Assembly: GCA_012934845.2 (NCBI GenBank)
Contig: WNNJ02001308.1
Location: 62,001-126,000 of the forward strand
Source of the DNA: Pomphorhynchus laevis
Lineage: Eukaryota > Acanthocephala > Palaeacanthocephala > Echinorhynchida > Pomphorhynchidae
Length of the DNA stretch: 64,000 nt
Reading direction: 5' to 3'
The notes below the pieces were generated by a model. The model worked only from the letters and a program-made list of their open reading frames with translations. It ran no database searches and had not been told where the DNA came from. Position numbers and translations under genes: made by a program. Of this stretch, positions 33,801-43,390 are shown in pieces (the first letter of the stretch is position 1; every line of letters begins with the position of its first letter).

Positions 33801-33939
33801 ATTTATAATCACGGCAATTTTTAACCAATTGAATTTTTTTATTATTTTTTATTTTATAATAATTATACAGTAATGGTACCCGCAAATGGATCCAAAATAA
33901 AATACAAAAAAAGGTGTTCGCCTTAATAGAATTATGAAT

Positions 33940-35540
33940 TATTATTATTTTTATCTCGCTCTCTCTCGACAATTAAGTTAGATCCGAGCAGTTGGGTTGC
34001 GCAAGACTTACTGGAAGGATTGTCTCCTGTATAAAACGTCACCGGGCAATTTCGTGTGGATCGGGGAGCTCGTAGGCATGTAGACGAAAAACGGGCAATA
34101 GCGAATATAATGCAACGTTTTAAGCGCACTAAGGTGTCAGGATAGTTTATTTGACTTTTCCGAGCAATACTTGATGCGATTGCTTTCAGGGTAAACTGTG
34201 CGCGACGACCAATGCCCCCTGATGTCGAGTACACCAACGATTCAAATCTAGTACCTTTAACCAACGATATCCTCTCTCTGTACTTCGCTTCCTTCCGCTG
34301 CTACTTATATTGAAACGATGAAGATGCAGGCCTGTTTGCATACGATTGAGCGTGAATAGAGAACACGTTGACGTCGAAGAATGTCCGCTCGAACCGGTTA
34401 CCATGGAGCCCAGCACACACAACGTCTAATCGAACATCAGGATCACGTGTCGTAGTAACGTGTTCGAAGTTCGTAAAATCATTTACCGTTGATAGACAAG
34501 GTTCTATTGCGACACCGAAACAAATTTCTGATAGTGCGTTGGCGATGATGTCTTTGACCGAGTCGTGGCGAATTATCTGGAGACCACGGCGCTTACAAGA
34601 CAGAGAATAGCTTATATCAATCGGCGATATGCAAATACAAGTGTTATTATTCAAATCCTTTGGTGTTCAACCATATCGTGCACATATCGCATCCTTGAAC
34701 TCATTTGGTGTTAAGCGATAATTCTCTCTTAGTGAAAAAGGCACTCAACCATGAAGACGCACCATAGGTAGAAGCGTGATCCATAACAGTTGTCACATCC
34801 GAAAAATGACTTATTACGCCTTCAAGTCGGCGTTTGGACGCATCCATTCGGCGAGACGAAATTTCCCTCATATTAGACGATTGATGTTGACGAAGAGCTA
34901 TGCCATAGAGACCCAAACCATAAGAGCCACATAGGGTTTGTGAACTCTTTAACTCAATCGAAGATGCATGCAAGGGATCAACAATCCCAATGTTACCAAG
35001 ATTAAACGGTGAAGTTAATAAGGTGAACCATTCGTCATTTAAATCATGCCCAGTCACTATAGGAAGAAATCGATCGTATATCATTCCCCTCAATTTCGGT
35101 AACCCGGACGTTGTACATTCGTTTGCTCGCATAAAATGCGTCAATTTCCATTAAGTACAGTTAACTAGACCAGCATATGCAGCTTGATGGCCTATTTTAG
35201 CAACATCTGTTAGGCGGTCGATGAGAGTCGTCCAGTAGCTTGACGCTGACTCAACAGATGAAGCAATAAAAGCACCAGTTCCAATTGGGATGCCTAAGAT
35301 CTTGATAACTACGGAATTCCTTGAGACATCCCCAATCTCTACATCGGACATGTCATCATCTGAGTGAATCAAAGTCTATGTTTTTCATCTATTTACACGG
35401 AATATACAAAATTCGGACCAACTTGCGTAAGAATATCCCATACTCGTTTCAGATCGCCAGGTGTACCCACAATGTTTGCATCGTCAGCAAACCATCTTTG
35501 AGTGACGGCTAAAACATCTTTCGGCATCGGTGTAAGTAGT
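33940..35540 (-). mobile_element. 5'-truncated relative of LINE-F, antisense in LIM gene intron 1
   Basis: The minus strand starts at about 35535 inside the RT (QRWFADDANIVGTPGDLKRV, motif C) and runs through a C-terminal region with CICISPIDISYSLSCKRRG (CCHC-like) and PDVRLDVV…TFFDVNVF, a PD…D pattern like restriction-like endonucleases of R2-type LINEs. It is broken into several frames. It belongs to the same type as 22054-25071 but is clearly diverged. Its orientation is opposite to the LIM gene. Confidence 0.75.
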
Positions 35541-36117
35541 TAGAATTGTAACCAGTTGTATATATTTGTGATTATTGTAAGTTTTATTAATTGTTTGATC
35601 TTGGTGGACTAAAATTGTATGTTATATTATCTCACAAACTTTTTGTTAACCAGTTAAAAAATTGCCTAAATGTTTAAATAAAATGTCATTACCTTTTTGT
35701 CAGTTTATATTCAATAAATTTAATAATATATGAAAACATACGTTAATAAACGATCATAAAGATTAATTTTAATCTTTAATCTTATAAAATATTAGCTATA
35801 TGATCGAAATTTTCATAAAATAATAAAAAGCACCTATATTATTAAATATATCCGGTAATATAAACAGTTGCCGGGTTGTTCTTCAATAAAGTTGTTTTAA
35901 AACAACTTTATGAGGATTCAATATATCGTTATTTATATAGCAAGTATAATATAGCAAGTATATTACAAGTATAATTTCTGCTTAAACGATTATATATATG
36001 AATTTAATCCATTATATATAAATCCAGGAATATAAAATAATAAAATCGCTTTTAATGGCGCAAAAATGTTGCAGTTTATTTTTTCACTTGAAGTATTTAA
36101 TGTTCTATCTTTTTTTG
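35541..36117. other. Intron 1 of the LIM-homeodomain gene, last part
   Basis: AT-rich with short inverted repeats (AAAGTTGTTTTAAAACAACTTT at 35889-35910). It ends in a pyrimidine-rich tract TTCTATCTTTTTTTG instead of a normal AG acceptor. Confidence 0.5.
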
Positions 36118-36305
36118 GCTATTGTCTGCAAAATGTTATCGATGCAAAGAACTGATTACATCCAAAGAATTAATCCAGAAAGCAGGGAATCTGGATTTTC
36201 ACCCAATGTGCTTTTACTGCCTGGTCTGCGATAGAACATTCAAACGGAACGATAAAGTATATGTGTTAAAAACAGGAAATGTTATTTGTAACGATGATTA
36301 CGAAG
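36118..36305 (+). CDS. LIM-homeodomain gene, LIM2 exon
   Basis: It encodes the second LIM domain: KCYRCKELITS, HPMCFYCLVCDR, and CNDDYE at the end. The linker to LIM1 (CIDDFYRLLSAKC after joining) has exactly the spacing of Lmx1 and Lhx3. Donor GAAG|GTAGTA at 36305 leaves one base. The 3' splice site upstream is abnormal: no AG occurs between the last in-frame stop (TAA, about 36095) and the first Cys codons. The only position giving the right linker and phase is after TTTTTTTG (36117), a TG acceptor. Confidence 0.8.
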
Positions 36306-36524
36306 GTAGTATGACAACAATGCACAAAGTATAATTGCATGTATTCAACAAACCAATGAATAAGTAGGAAATTAATTCTTTAATGTAAAAGATAAACTAA
36401 ATGGTTGTAAGTTCATAAAATAATTAAAAACGACAATACTATTAACAATACATTAATATATAACAAAATATATCAATCAATATTGATAACATTCTATGCA
36501 ATAGTATTAATCGATTAAGAATTA

Positions 36525-36725
36525 TTGGAGGTGGATCAAAGAAAAGAGGAAATACTTTATTGATATTTCGCTAAGCTCTGTCAGCATCTTCAGATGCTAA
36601 CAATAATATAATTTTCTGAAGATGCTAACAGAAGTTGTTAGCGAAATATCAAAAAATAATAATTTTTTCTTTTCATTGATCCAGCTCAAATAATTATTTG
36701 CCAATAATGGATCATTATCAACTAT
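36525..36725. repeat. Fold-back repeat with complete hammerhead-like arm
   Basis: Same family as 3241-3410. The plus arm reads CUGAAGA (36616-36622), perfect 6-bp hairpin GCUAAC/GUUAGC (36624-36642), GAAA (36643-36646), then AUC-AAA…UUGAUC that could close a helix III ending in an AUC triplet. It lies in intron 2 of the LIM-homeodomain gene, in the sense orientation. Confidence 0.6.
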
Positions 36726-36935
36726 TTAAAATTAATCGATTAATTATGCTCGATATTAGTTTAGACTGAATGTACACCAGGAGCATCACATATACTAATT
36801 AATTCAAATTAGTACAATTAAAAAATAAAAAATTGCCTATAAATTATTATTTATTATTCAGTCGATTTGTTTTGAATAATTGTGAGAAATAATTATAATT
36901 AATATTTTTATCGTTTTTAAGTTTGAAGAATGATC

Positions 36936-39089
36936 GGATCCTTTCCGTTATACTGACTTTGTCGTAGCAGAATAAGAATGTGCTAAAATAGCGGAATTGT
37001 AAGTACTCTTTTAAATGACAATATTTTTGGGAGAAACAAGCACAAATTTAAATATTTAAATTTAAAAAAAATTATATATTTTATTTTTTAAAATTTTAAG
37101 CGAATTGAAGTTGGAATGACTTTTAAATATATTTGTATTATTTGTATAGATTTCTCGTGTAATTGCTATCATTGTAAAGTTTTCCAATAAATGCACAAAA
37201 AGTTATTTAAATTTCTTCATTTTTTCGAAAAAAATGGTTTGAATTTGAAAAATCTCAAATATAAACATACAATTTTTATCATGATAAATATGCAATCTGC
37301 ATATTTATCATGATCTATAATCCAAAGCTTTGGTAATTTCATATTTTCCACATCAAGTTATTGAACATTTAATTTCAAAAACAGTAATTTTTAAAATTCT
37401 TAGAAGATTTGATCGATCAATCTAACATTTTTAAGGAATTGCAAAATAGCATTAAAACTGTTGTCGTTTCGGTGTCTTCTACGCCAAATAAATTCCGCAA
37501 GATATGAGTCGATCATGGATAGATGTGTACCCCATCGTCGTCTATTTCCAGATTTTAGCTGGTTTCATATCGACTCTATCTGTTGCGTGTGGATAGGGTC
37601 TGAAGTCACAAATTCAACAGAATCATTGACAGTCATGTGCTGAAAGCTGTATCCTTCCAAGCTTTGCACGCCACAATAACCTTTCCAAAGATCTGAATGG
37701 ATTATTGAGCCTGGCAGAATGCATTGCTTAATACAAGCATTTAGTATTTCGGCGTTTCGTTATTCCACTGCAAAAAGAAAAACCTCGGATGACTCTGCAT
37801 ACGCCGCCAAACACCCATTGTTGCGGTAAAACGCGTCCCCTATTGTATTTGCGGCGTGCAAATACAGTTTCGTCGATTTCGACGACCATATCCTTACCCC
37901 CTATTTTGGTAGGATTGCACAAAATCTCAGCCACACAGGCATCACGCATGTAATTATTATAATCGACAGCTGTATTATGGTCGATATCCAATTCCTCTTC
38001 ACAGAATTGCTGTCGTCAATTGTTTCGACCAACAATATATAAATACGATTGTTTTGGATAGGGATAATCGTGCTCCTTCAAACCAAGTCCCTTCACGAAC
38101 GGATGGTGGAACATTGCACTGCGATTTTTGGCATCGCCAGTATATATTGTCGCCTCAATTACTCAGTTTCATCGAATGCTTGCGACGAAATATTTTTTCT
38201 AAAATATCTTTAGAATATATGTTATTAATATAACGTTTGACATACTTCTTGGAATAAGTTCACGAGTCTGCAAGAATTTTACCGCGTCCATTTCCGTAGT
38301 AATATTACTGCGTAACCAGTTTAGGTTTATATTACTAGACATCTGCTAATATTTACGAATTTACAAAATAATATGTTCACAGAGATTATAACAAAGAGGT
38401 ATTAAAACTTTTGAACATCTACAAAGTTTGATAGAAAAATCGATTACACGTACACATGCATATCACATGGGAGGGAGGGGGTATATCAAAGGAAGATTAA
38501 AGATTGTATTATATATGTGATAAACAATGTTGGGAAGATGAATTTGATGTATATGAAATTTAGACGACAATGTTCGATAAATCCCCATCCTCCCTCATAG
38601 TAATCGTTTGATCGATCAAATCTTCTAAGAATTTTAAAAATTACTGTTTTTGAAATTAAATGTTCAATAACTTGATGTGGAAAATCTCAAATTACCAAAG
38701 CTTTGGATTATAGATCATGATAAATATGCAGATTGCAGTACTGCAATAAAAATTGTATGTTTATATTTGAGATTTTTCAAATTCAAACCATTTTTTTCGA
38801 AAAAATGAAGAAATTTAAATAACTTTTTGTGAATTTATTGGAAAACTTTACAATGATAGCAATTACACGGGAAATTCATACAAATAATACAAATATATTT
38901 AAAAGTCATTCCGACTTCAATTCGCTTAAAATTTTAAAAAATAAAATATTTATTTTTTTTTAAATTTAAATATTTAAATTTGTGCTTGTTTCTCCCAAAA
39001 ATATTGTCATTTAAAAGAGTACTTACAATTCCGCTATTTTAGCACATTCTTATTCTGCTACGACAAAGTCAGTATAACGGAAAAGATCC
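36936..39089 (-). mobile_element. Merlin DNA transposon with ~480-bp terminal inverted repeats
   Basis: The 2154-bp element is flanked by an 8-bp target duplication GAATGATC (36928-36935, 39090-39097). Terminal inverted repeats run 36936-37418 and 38611-39089, starting GGATCCTTTCCGTTATACTG. Between them the minus strand encodes an IS1016/ISXO2-type transposase remnant. An 8-9 bp duplication and this transposase define the Merlin superfamily. It sits in intron 2 of the LIM-homeodomain gene. Confidence 0.93.
37400..38342 (-). pseudogene. Merlin (ISXO2/IS1016-type) transposase, decayed
   Basis: ATG at 38342 starts MSSNINLNWLRSNITTEMDA. The middle has SQCNVPPSVREGTWFEGARL, then the catalytic core: VEIDETVFARRKYNRGRVLP (first Asp), PQQWVFGGV, SIIHSDLWKGY (second Asp), NDSVEFV, IHTQQIES (Glu), and WGTHLSMIDSYLAEFIWRR near the end. 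Frameshifts and stops interrupt it, including TGA in place of the usual Trp after IES. The C-terminal codons run into the left inverted repeat. Confidence 0.88.
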
Positions 39090-39135
39090 GAATGATCAAT
39101 TAGTCGCCTAAATATCTCGTTAATCACTAAAATTA

Positions 39136-39415
39136 TTTAATCAATCAGATCAGATAACTGAGTATTGTATATTATACTATACATAAATCAAAAATAAAGA
39201 TAAATAATAAATAATTATATAAGATTTTGTACAATTTATATTTATATCAAGTTAAAATAAAAAAAATAGAAATTTAAAGTCAATATTCAAATCAATTTTT
39301 ATGAATTGACTAATAAATATAACATACGATGTATCAGAATAAGGATTAGAGGTCATCGGGAGGAACTGCTATGCTATCAGGTTTCGGTCCCCATTCCTCG
39401 ACCTGATGTAAAATT
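39136..39415 (-). mobile_element. Naiad 3' tail fragment with the structured module
   Basis: It matches 17770-18050 of the Naiad element, including AGGAACTGCTATGCTATCAG, and stops soon after. It lies directly right of the Merlin element. Confidence 0.8.
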
Positions 39416-40019
39416 TTAACCCCCTGATGTAAAATTGTGTATACACCAGAGAGTGCAAACTCTCTGTTCGGATGTAAGCCACTATTGTTAAATGATCGAC
39501 GAAATATAAATAAAGTTTTTTCTCGTTAACTTATTCAGTAGCGAAATATCATTAAAGTATTATCTTTTTCGTTAATTGATTCAGTTACAGAGTAAACGCT
39601 TAAATTTATTAATCATGATCTATCGTTAATATTTTGATGTCAACAATAAGTTTCAACAGTCAAGTGGAATAAAGTTAAATATAATGAAATCATTAGCTAT
39701 TGACTTTAAAACATTGTTAAAATATTTGAAAATCAAAGTATTAGGCTTGTAAGCTTAATATATTCTTCAATGCTAGATTCGGTGAGGTACCCTCATACAG
39801 CTATTTTATCGTGATAAAGATGCTTGTTTATTGGATACTAAATTATACTCATCAGAGTATGGGGAACCAGCTATTACTTCTCCACAGAGAATCGATAACT
39901 GATTTAGTTTCAAATTGAATGAGTAAATATGTGCTTTAATAAAACAAAATTAAACTACATGATTAAATATATGGAACTATGCCACAATGAAAAATCCGTT
40001 TTGGGTTACTTCTGATAAC
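39416..40019. other. Intron 2 sequence, nothing recognised
   Basis: AT-rich, no gene or repeat I can name. Confidence 0.5.
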
Positions 40020-40384
40020 GCCCTTTAATCTTTATTATAATACATAGTATATTATCTACTAGTTAATTCATAAAAATAATAAGTTATAAAAATTCGTTTT
40101 TAAGATTATAAATCATAAAATATATAAGCTATAATATATGAATCATTTAAATATAATTAAAAACAAATTTAAACTTCGAAGTGGAAAAATTATAGAAGGA
40201 TAGTAAATAATATACTGTTAGAATATATTACACTATATAATAACGTTACATAAGAGGAAATGCATTATTAGCACGTGTTGGGCTCCACTGCTACACTACG
40301 TTGAGGAATAGGGTTTGAAACCTAATAATATTACAGTTCCTACTAATAACCTATAATCTTAATTATAAAACATGAAATACTATC
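40020..40384 (+). mobile_element. Diverged Penelope-like 3' end
   Basis: On the plus strand AAGAGGAAATGCATTATTAGC…CCTCAACGTAG, read inverted, parallels the Naiad 3' region (TGCTAATGATGTATTTCCTCT). It appears to be a diverged relative in the opposite orientation. No protein part is preserved. Confidence 0.45.
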
Positions 40385-40509
40385 TGAAACTACAGGTGAC
40401 GTATATTAATAAGAAAGAATTTTATACAACTTTTTTAATTAACAAGAACAGGAAAGTATAAACCTGCATACTTTTTTACAACCTTCGTCAGGAAGCTTAA
40501 CCCGGAATG

Positions 40510-40592
40510 CGCCCACCACAGACGCCTAGCCTCCAATGAGGGGTTTCGACCTTAGTCTACTCATCACTACAGGGTGGTCTCATCAGTGTGGC
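40510..40592 (-). ncRNA. Type I hammerhead ribozyme, unit 1
   Basis: Minus strand: helix I CCACA/UGUGG (40587-40591 with 40516-40520), CUGAUGA (40580-40586), helix II GACC…GGUC, GAAA (40544-40547), helix III ACCCC…GGCGU with one mismatch, and cleavage triplet GUC (40521-40523). Every conserved core nucleotide is present. Antisense to the LIM-homeodomain transcript. Confidence 0.85.
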
Positions 40593-41019
40593 CATGTTGC
40601 AAAACAACTTCGACAGTACTTAATCCTCAATAACCCTCTAAAAAGAATTCACTAAGCGCACGCTCCTCCACCGGTGACCAGCATTACATATGGTATGCGT
40701 AAGCAGTGGCTTCACAGAACAGACGTATGATATCGTTTCTTCCTTCATTAGCTTCTTAAGGTTGCTGAACAAGCAACACGCTTGTATACAGCTGAAGCAC
40801 CATGCACGAGCAAAAGCTCTCTAGCTACAAAGCACGAGCAGAGCTCTATTGCCGATGCTTAGATTCGTCACTCCACATATAGTGGTTATATCAATTGAAA
40901 CTATTGGTGACGTATATTAATATAAAAGAATTTTACACAACTTTTTTATTAACACGAACAGGAAAGTATAAACCTGCATGCTTTTTACAACCTTCGTTGG
41001 GAAGCTTAACCCGGAATGC

Positions 41020-41100
41020 GCCCACCACAGACGCCTAGCGTACAATGAAGCGTTTCGATCTTAGTCTACTCATCACTACAGGGTGGTCTCATCAGTATGG
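41020..41100 (-). ncRNA. Type I hammerhead ribozyme, unit 2
   Basis: Minus strand: helix I CCAUA/UGUGG (one G-U pair), CUGAUGA (41089-41095), helix II GACC…GAUC with one mismatch, GAAA, perfect 4-bp helix III ACGC…GCGU, and cleavage triplet GUC (41030-41032). With unit 1 it brackets a 509-nt monomer. Confidence 0.85.
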
Positions 41101-41613
41101 CCCTGTTGCTAAACAACTTCGACAGTACTTAATCCTCAATAAACCTTTGAAAAGAATTCACTAAACGCACGCTCCTCCACCGGTGACCAGCATTACATCT
41201 GGTATGGTTTGCGTAAGCAGTGGCTTCACATGACAGCACGTATGCTATCGTTCATTCTTTCATCAGCTTACTAAGGTTGCTGAACAAGCAACACGCTTGT
41301 ATAAAGCTAAATAACAATGCACGAGCAAAAGCTCTTTAACTACACAGCATGAGCAAAGCTCTATCGCCGATGCTTAGATTCGTCACTCCACATAGAGTGG
41401 TTATATGAATTGAAACTACTTGTGACGTATATTAATAAGAAAGAATTTTACACAACTTTTTTTATTAACACGAACAGGAAAGTATAAACCTGCATGCTTC
41501 TTTACAACCTACCAGATGTAAGTCTGATCACCGGTGGAGGAGCGTGTGCTTAATGAATTCTTTTCATAGGTTTACTGAGGATTAAGTACTGTTGAAGTTG
41601 TTTTGCAATAGGG

Positions 41614-41690
41614 CCACACTGATGAGACCACCATGTAGTGATGAGTAGACTAAGGTCGAAACGCCTTATTGGAGGCTATGCGTCTGTAAT
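41614..41690 (+). ncRNA. Type I hammerhead ribozyme, inverted unit
   Basis: Plus strand: CUGAUGA (41619-41625), helix II GACC…GGUC, GAAA (41658-41661), helix III ACGC…GCGU, triplet GUC ending at 41684. Helix I keeps three pairs (ACA/UGU) before a mismatch. It is in the sense orientation of the LIM-homeodomain intron, about 490 bp before the homeobox exon. Confidence 0.8.
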
Positions 41691-41745
41691 GGGCCCATTC
41701 CGGGTTAAGCTTCCCGGCAAAGGTTGTAAAAATTATCATTTATAA

Positions 41746-42178
41746 AATTATCATATTTAAATTATCATTTAAAATGAGTTTTCATTTTAAAGGCAATAAC
41801 AGTGAAAGCATTTATAGAAGGAAATCTAATCAAAAGTATAGACGCGGCACGAATTGCTTAAATATTTACTGACTCTTGAATATATTAATTGATTTATTTG
41901 AATATATTAACTGATTTATTTGAATTTATTAATTGATTTATTTGTTAGAAATCCGGTATTAGGCATAGTGTTTTAGTAATAATAAAATTCGGAAAAGTTA
42001 ATCACAAAATTCAAAAGTTAATTATTATGGGTGGAAGGGAATAAATTAAATCGTTCAACGCTTGTTTGATGTTATAATAATTAAACATATTAGGTCAAAA
42101 AGTTATTTAAAATTAATATAAATACTCTATGTATATGATACATGTATATAAAATACATTGTATTGTATTTATATTTAG
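41746..42178. other. End of intron 2
   Basis: AT-rich, with three near-identical GAATATATTAATTGATTTATTT units at 41877-41941 and a normal TTTAG acceptor at the end. Confidence 0.55.
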
Positions 42179-42339
42179 AGTTAATGTCTGATAGGAATTT
42201 GTCAAAGCGACAACGAACGATGATTTCAAATTATCAATTGATTATACTAAAACAAGCTTTTAGCAGGTCGCCGAAACCTAATAGAGAAACACATAAACGG
42301 CTTGCCATGGAAACTGGACTAAGTAGTCGTGTGGTGCAG
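42179..42339 (+). CDS. LIM-homeodomain gene, homeobox exon A
   Basis: Acceptor TATATTTAG at 42178; the exon's first two bases complete the codon left open by the LIM2 exon (G|AG, Glu), so the exons join directly. It encodes the linker ELMSDRNL and homeodomain residues 1-46: SKRQRTM, QLIILKQAF with Leu16 and Phe20, SPKPNRETHKRLAMETGLSS, and RVVQ. The donor GTGGTGCAG|GTATTT splits the homeodomain between residues 46 and 47. SPKP…ETGL and RVVQ point to the Lhx3/4-Lhx1/5-Lmx1 group. Confidence 0.88.
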
Positions 42340-42416
42340 GTATTTTTATCGAAAATTTCTGTAATTTAAAATAAATAAGGACTTTAAATATTTACAATTT
42401 TTGAAAATAATTTTAG

Positions 42417-42482
42417 GTGTGGTTTCAAAATAAACGAGCGATGGACAAAAGACACGGTCGAGAAATCACATCAACCATCTAA
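42417..42482 (+). CDS. LIM-homeodomain gene, last exon
   Basis: After a 77-bp intron (acceptor AATTTTAG) the exon reads VWFQNKRAMDKRHGREITST followed by Ile and TAA. It supplies Trp48, Phe49, Gln50, Asn51 and Arg53 of recognition helix 3. Only seven residues follow homeodomain position 60, very short for the family. A polyadenylation signal lies 38 bp downstream. Confidence 0.88.
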   Translation: MWFQNKRAMDKRHGREITSTI

Positions 42483-42519
42483 CAGAACTGTCAAATTAGC
42501 TTAAAATGAAATTATGAAC

Positions 42520-42525
42520 AATAAA
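42520..42525 (+). promoter_or_regulatory. AATAAA polyadenylation signal
   Basis: AATAAA just past the stop codon of the LIM-homeodomain gene, in the right orientation and distance for a short 3' UTR. Confidence 0.5.
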
Positions 42526-43390
42526 CAATATTAATGAAATGCGTAATATGTAATGTTTTATATATTAAAGAAAACTATAGTTCATTTGTAATTGCTTTAA
42601 TCTGCAGAAAATCATCTTTTAAACAATGACTGTTTAAATCCTACTATATGATCGTCCAAGTCGAATTCATTAAATTGTTATGTACAAAAAATTGCAATAA
42701 AATTTAAATTATGTCAAACACATCATATTTATTACGAGATCAGCAAGCAAACATATTTATACATATTTATGTATATTTTTTGTCCAACAAATATAAATAT
42801 TAAACAAGTAATGTAAAGGGGTTACATATAAAAAGTAATGTGAAGTGTATCAAATATTATGCGAATTGCTATTTATGAACTAGATTTCGTTATGTTCAAA
42901 AAATTAAGAGTGATTTGTAAGTGTTAAACAGATGATCGAAGAACAAGCAGCAGTACATCTAGAAACGAGCAGGCTCATATAGGATCCAACACATGTATAT
43001 AAGCCACTGATGTTTGTGCTTGCTAGAAAACAATAAATATGACAAATTTATTTTTTGGTTAGAATATTTTTTACAAAAAGAAACGATCTGCAAAGCGTAA
43101 TTTTAATCCACTAATCAGAACGAGTATGTTGCCATATATTTTAGCATTTTGCAGTAGAGGAATATATTATAAAGGAGAGAAATCTCATAATGTTGTAACA
43201 TCACCTTTAGAATTTTTTGAAATAATGTTCTCACAATATTTGTACATAATAATCATGAAATTTATTCGTTTAAAACGTTTATTTTGAATATTAAATATTA
43301 TTATTATAACAAACATAAGCAAATGAGCTACAAGCTCGTGTCGCTTACAAAACATGATAAAATAAAAATAAAAAACATCAACAAAAAAAT
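42526..43390. other. No recognised gene
   Basis: AT-rich sequence between the LIM-homeodomain gene and the 3' end of LINE-C. No coding or structural signal stood out. Confidence 0.5.

Larger units (their letters stand above)
40385..41745. repeat. ~510-bp tandem repeat carrying hammerhead ribozymes
   Basis: GAAGCTTAACCCGGAATGCG occurs at 40492 and 41001, a 509-bp period. Unit 1 is about 40385-40896 and unit 2 about 40897-41405. A third starts in the same orientation at 41406 but at about 41513 flips into an inverted part unit ending near 41745. All three carry a hammerhead ribozyme core. The array lies inside intron 2 of the LIM-homeodomain gene. Tandem circle-length units with type I hammerheads fit metazoan retrozymes. 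Confidence 0.88.

Noticed and set aside
40385-41745. CRISPR-like array, because of repeated units with spacing
   Set aside because: Units are ~510 bp, eukaryotic, contiguous and carry ribozyme cores; no short repeats with unique spacers.
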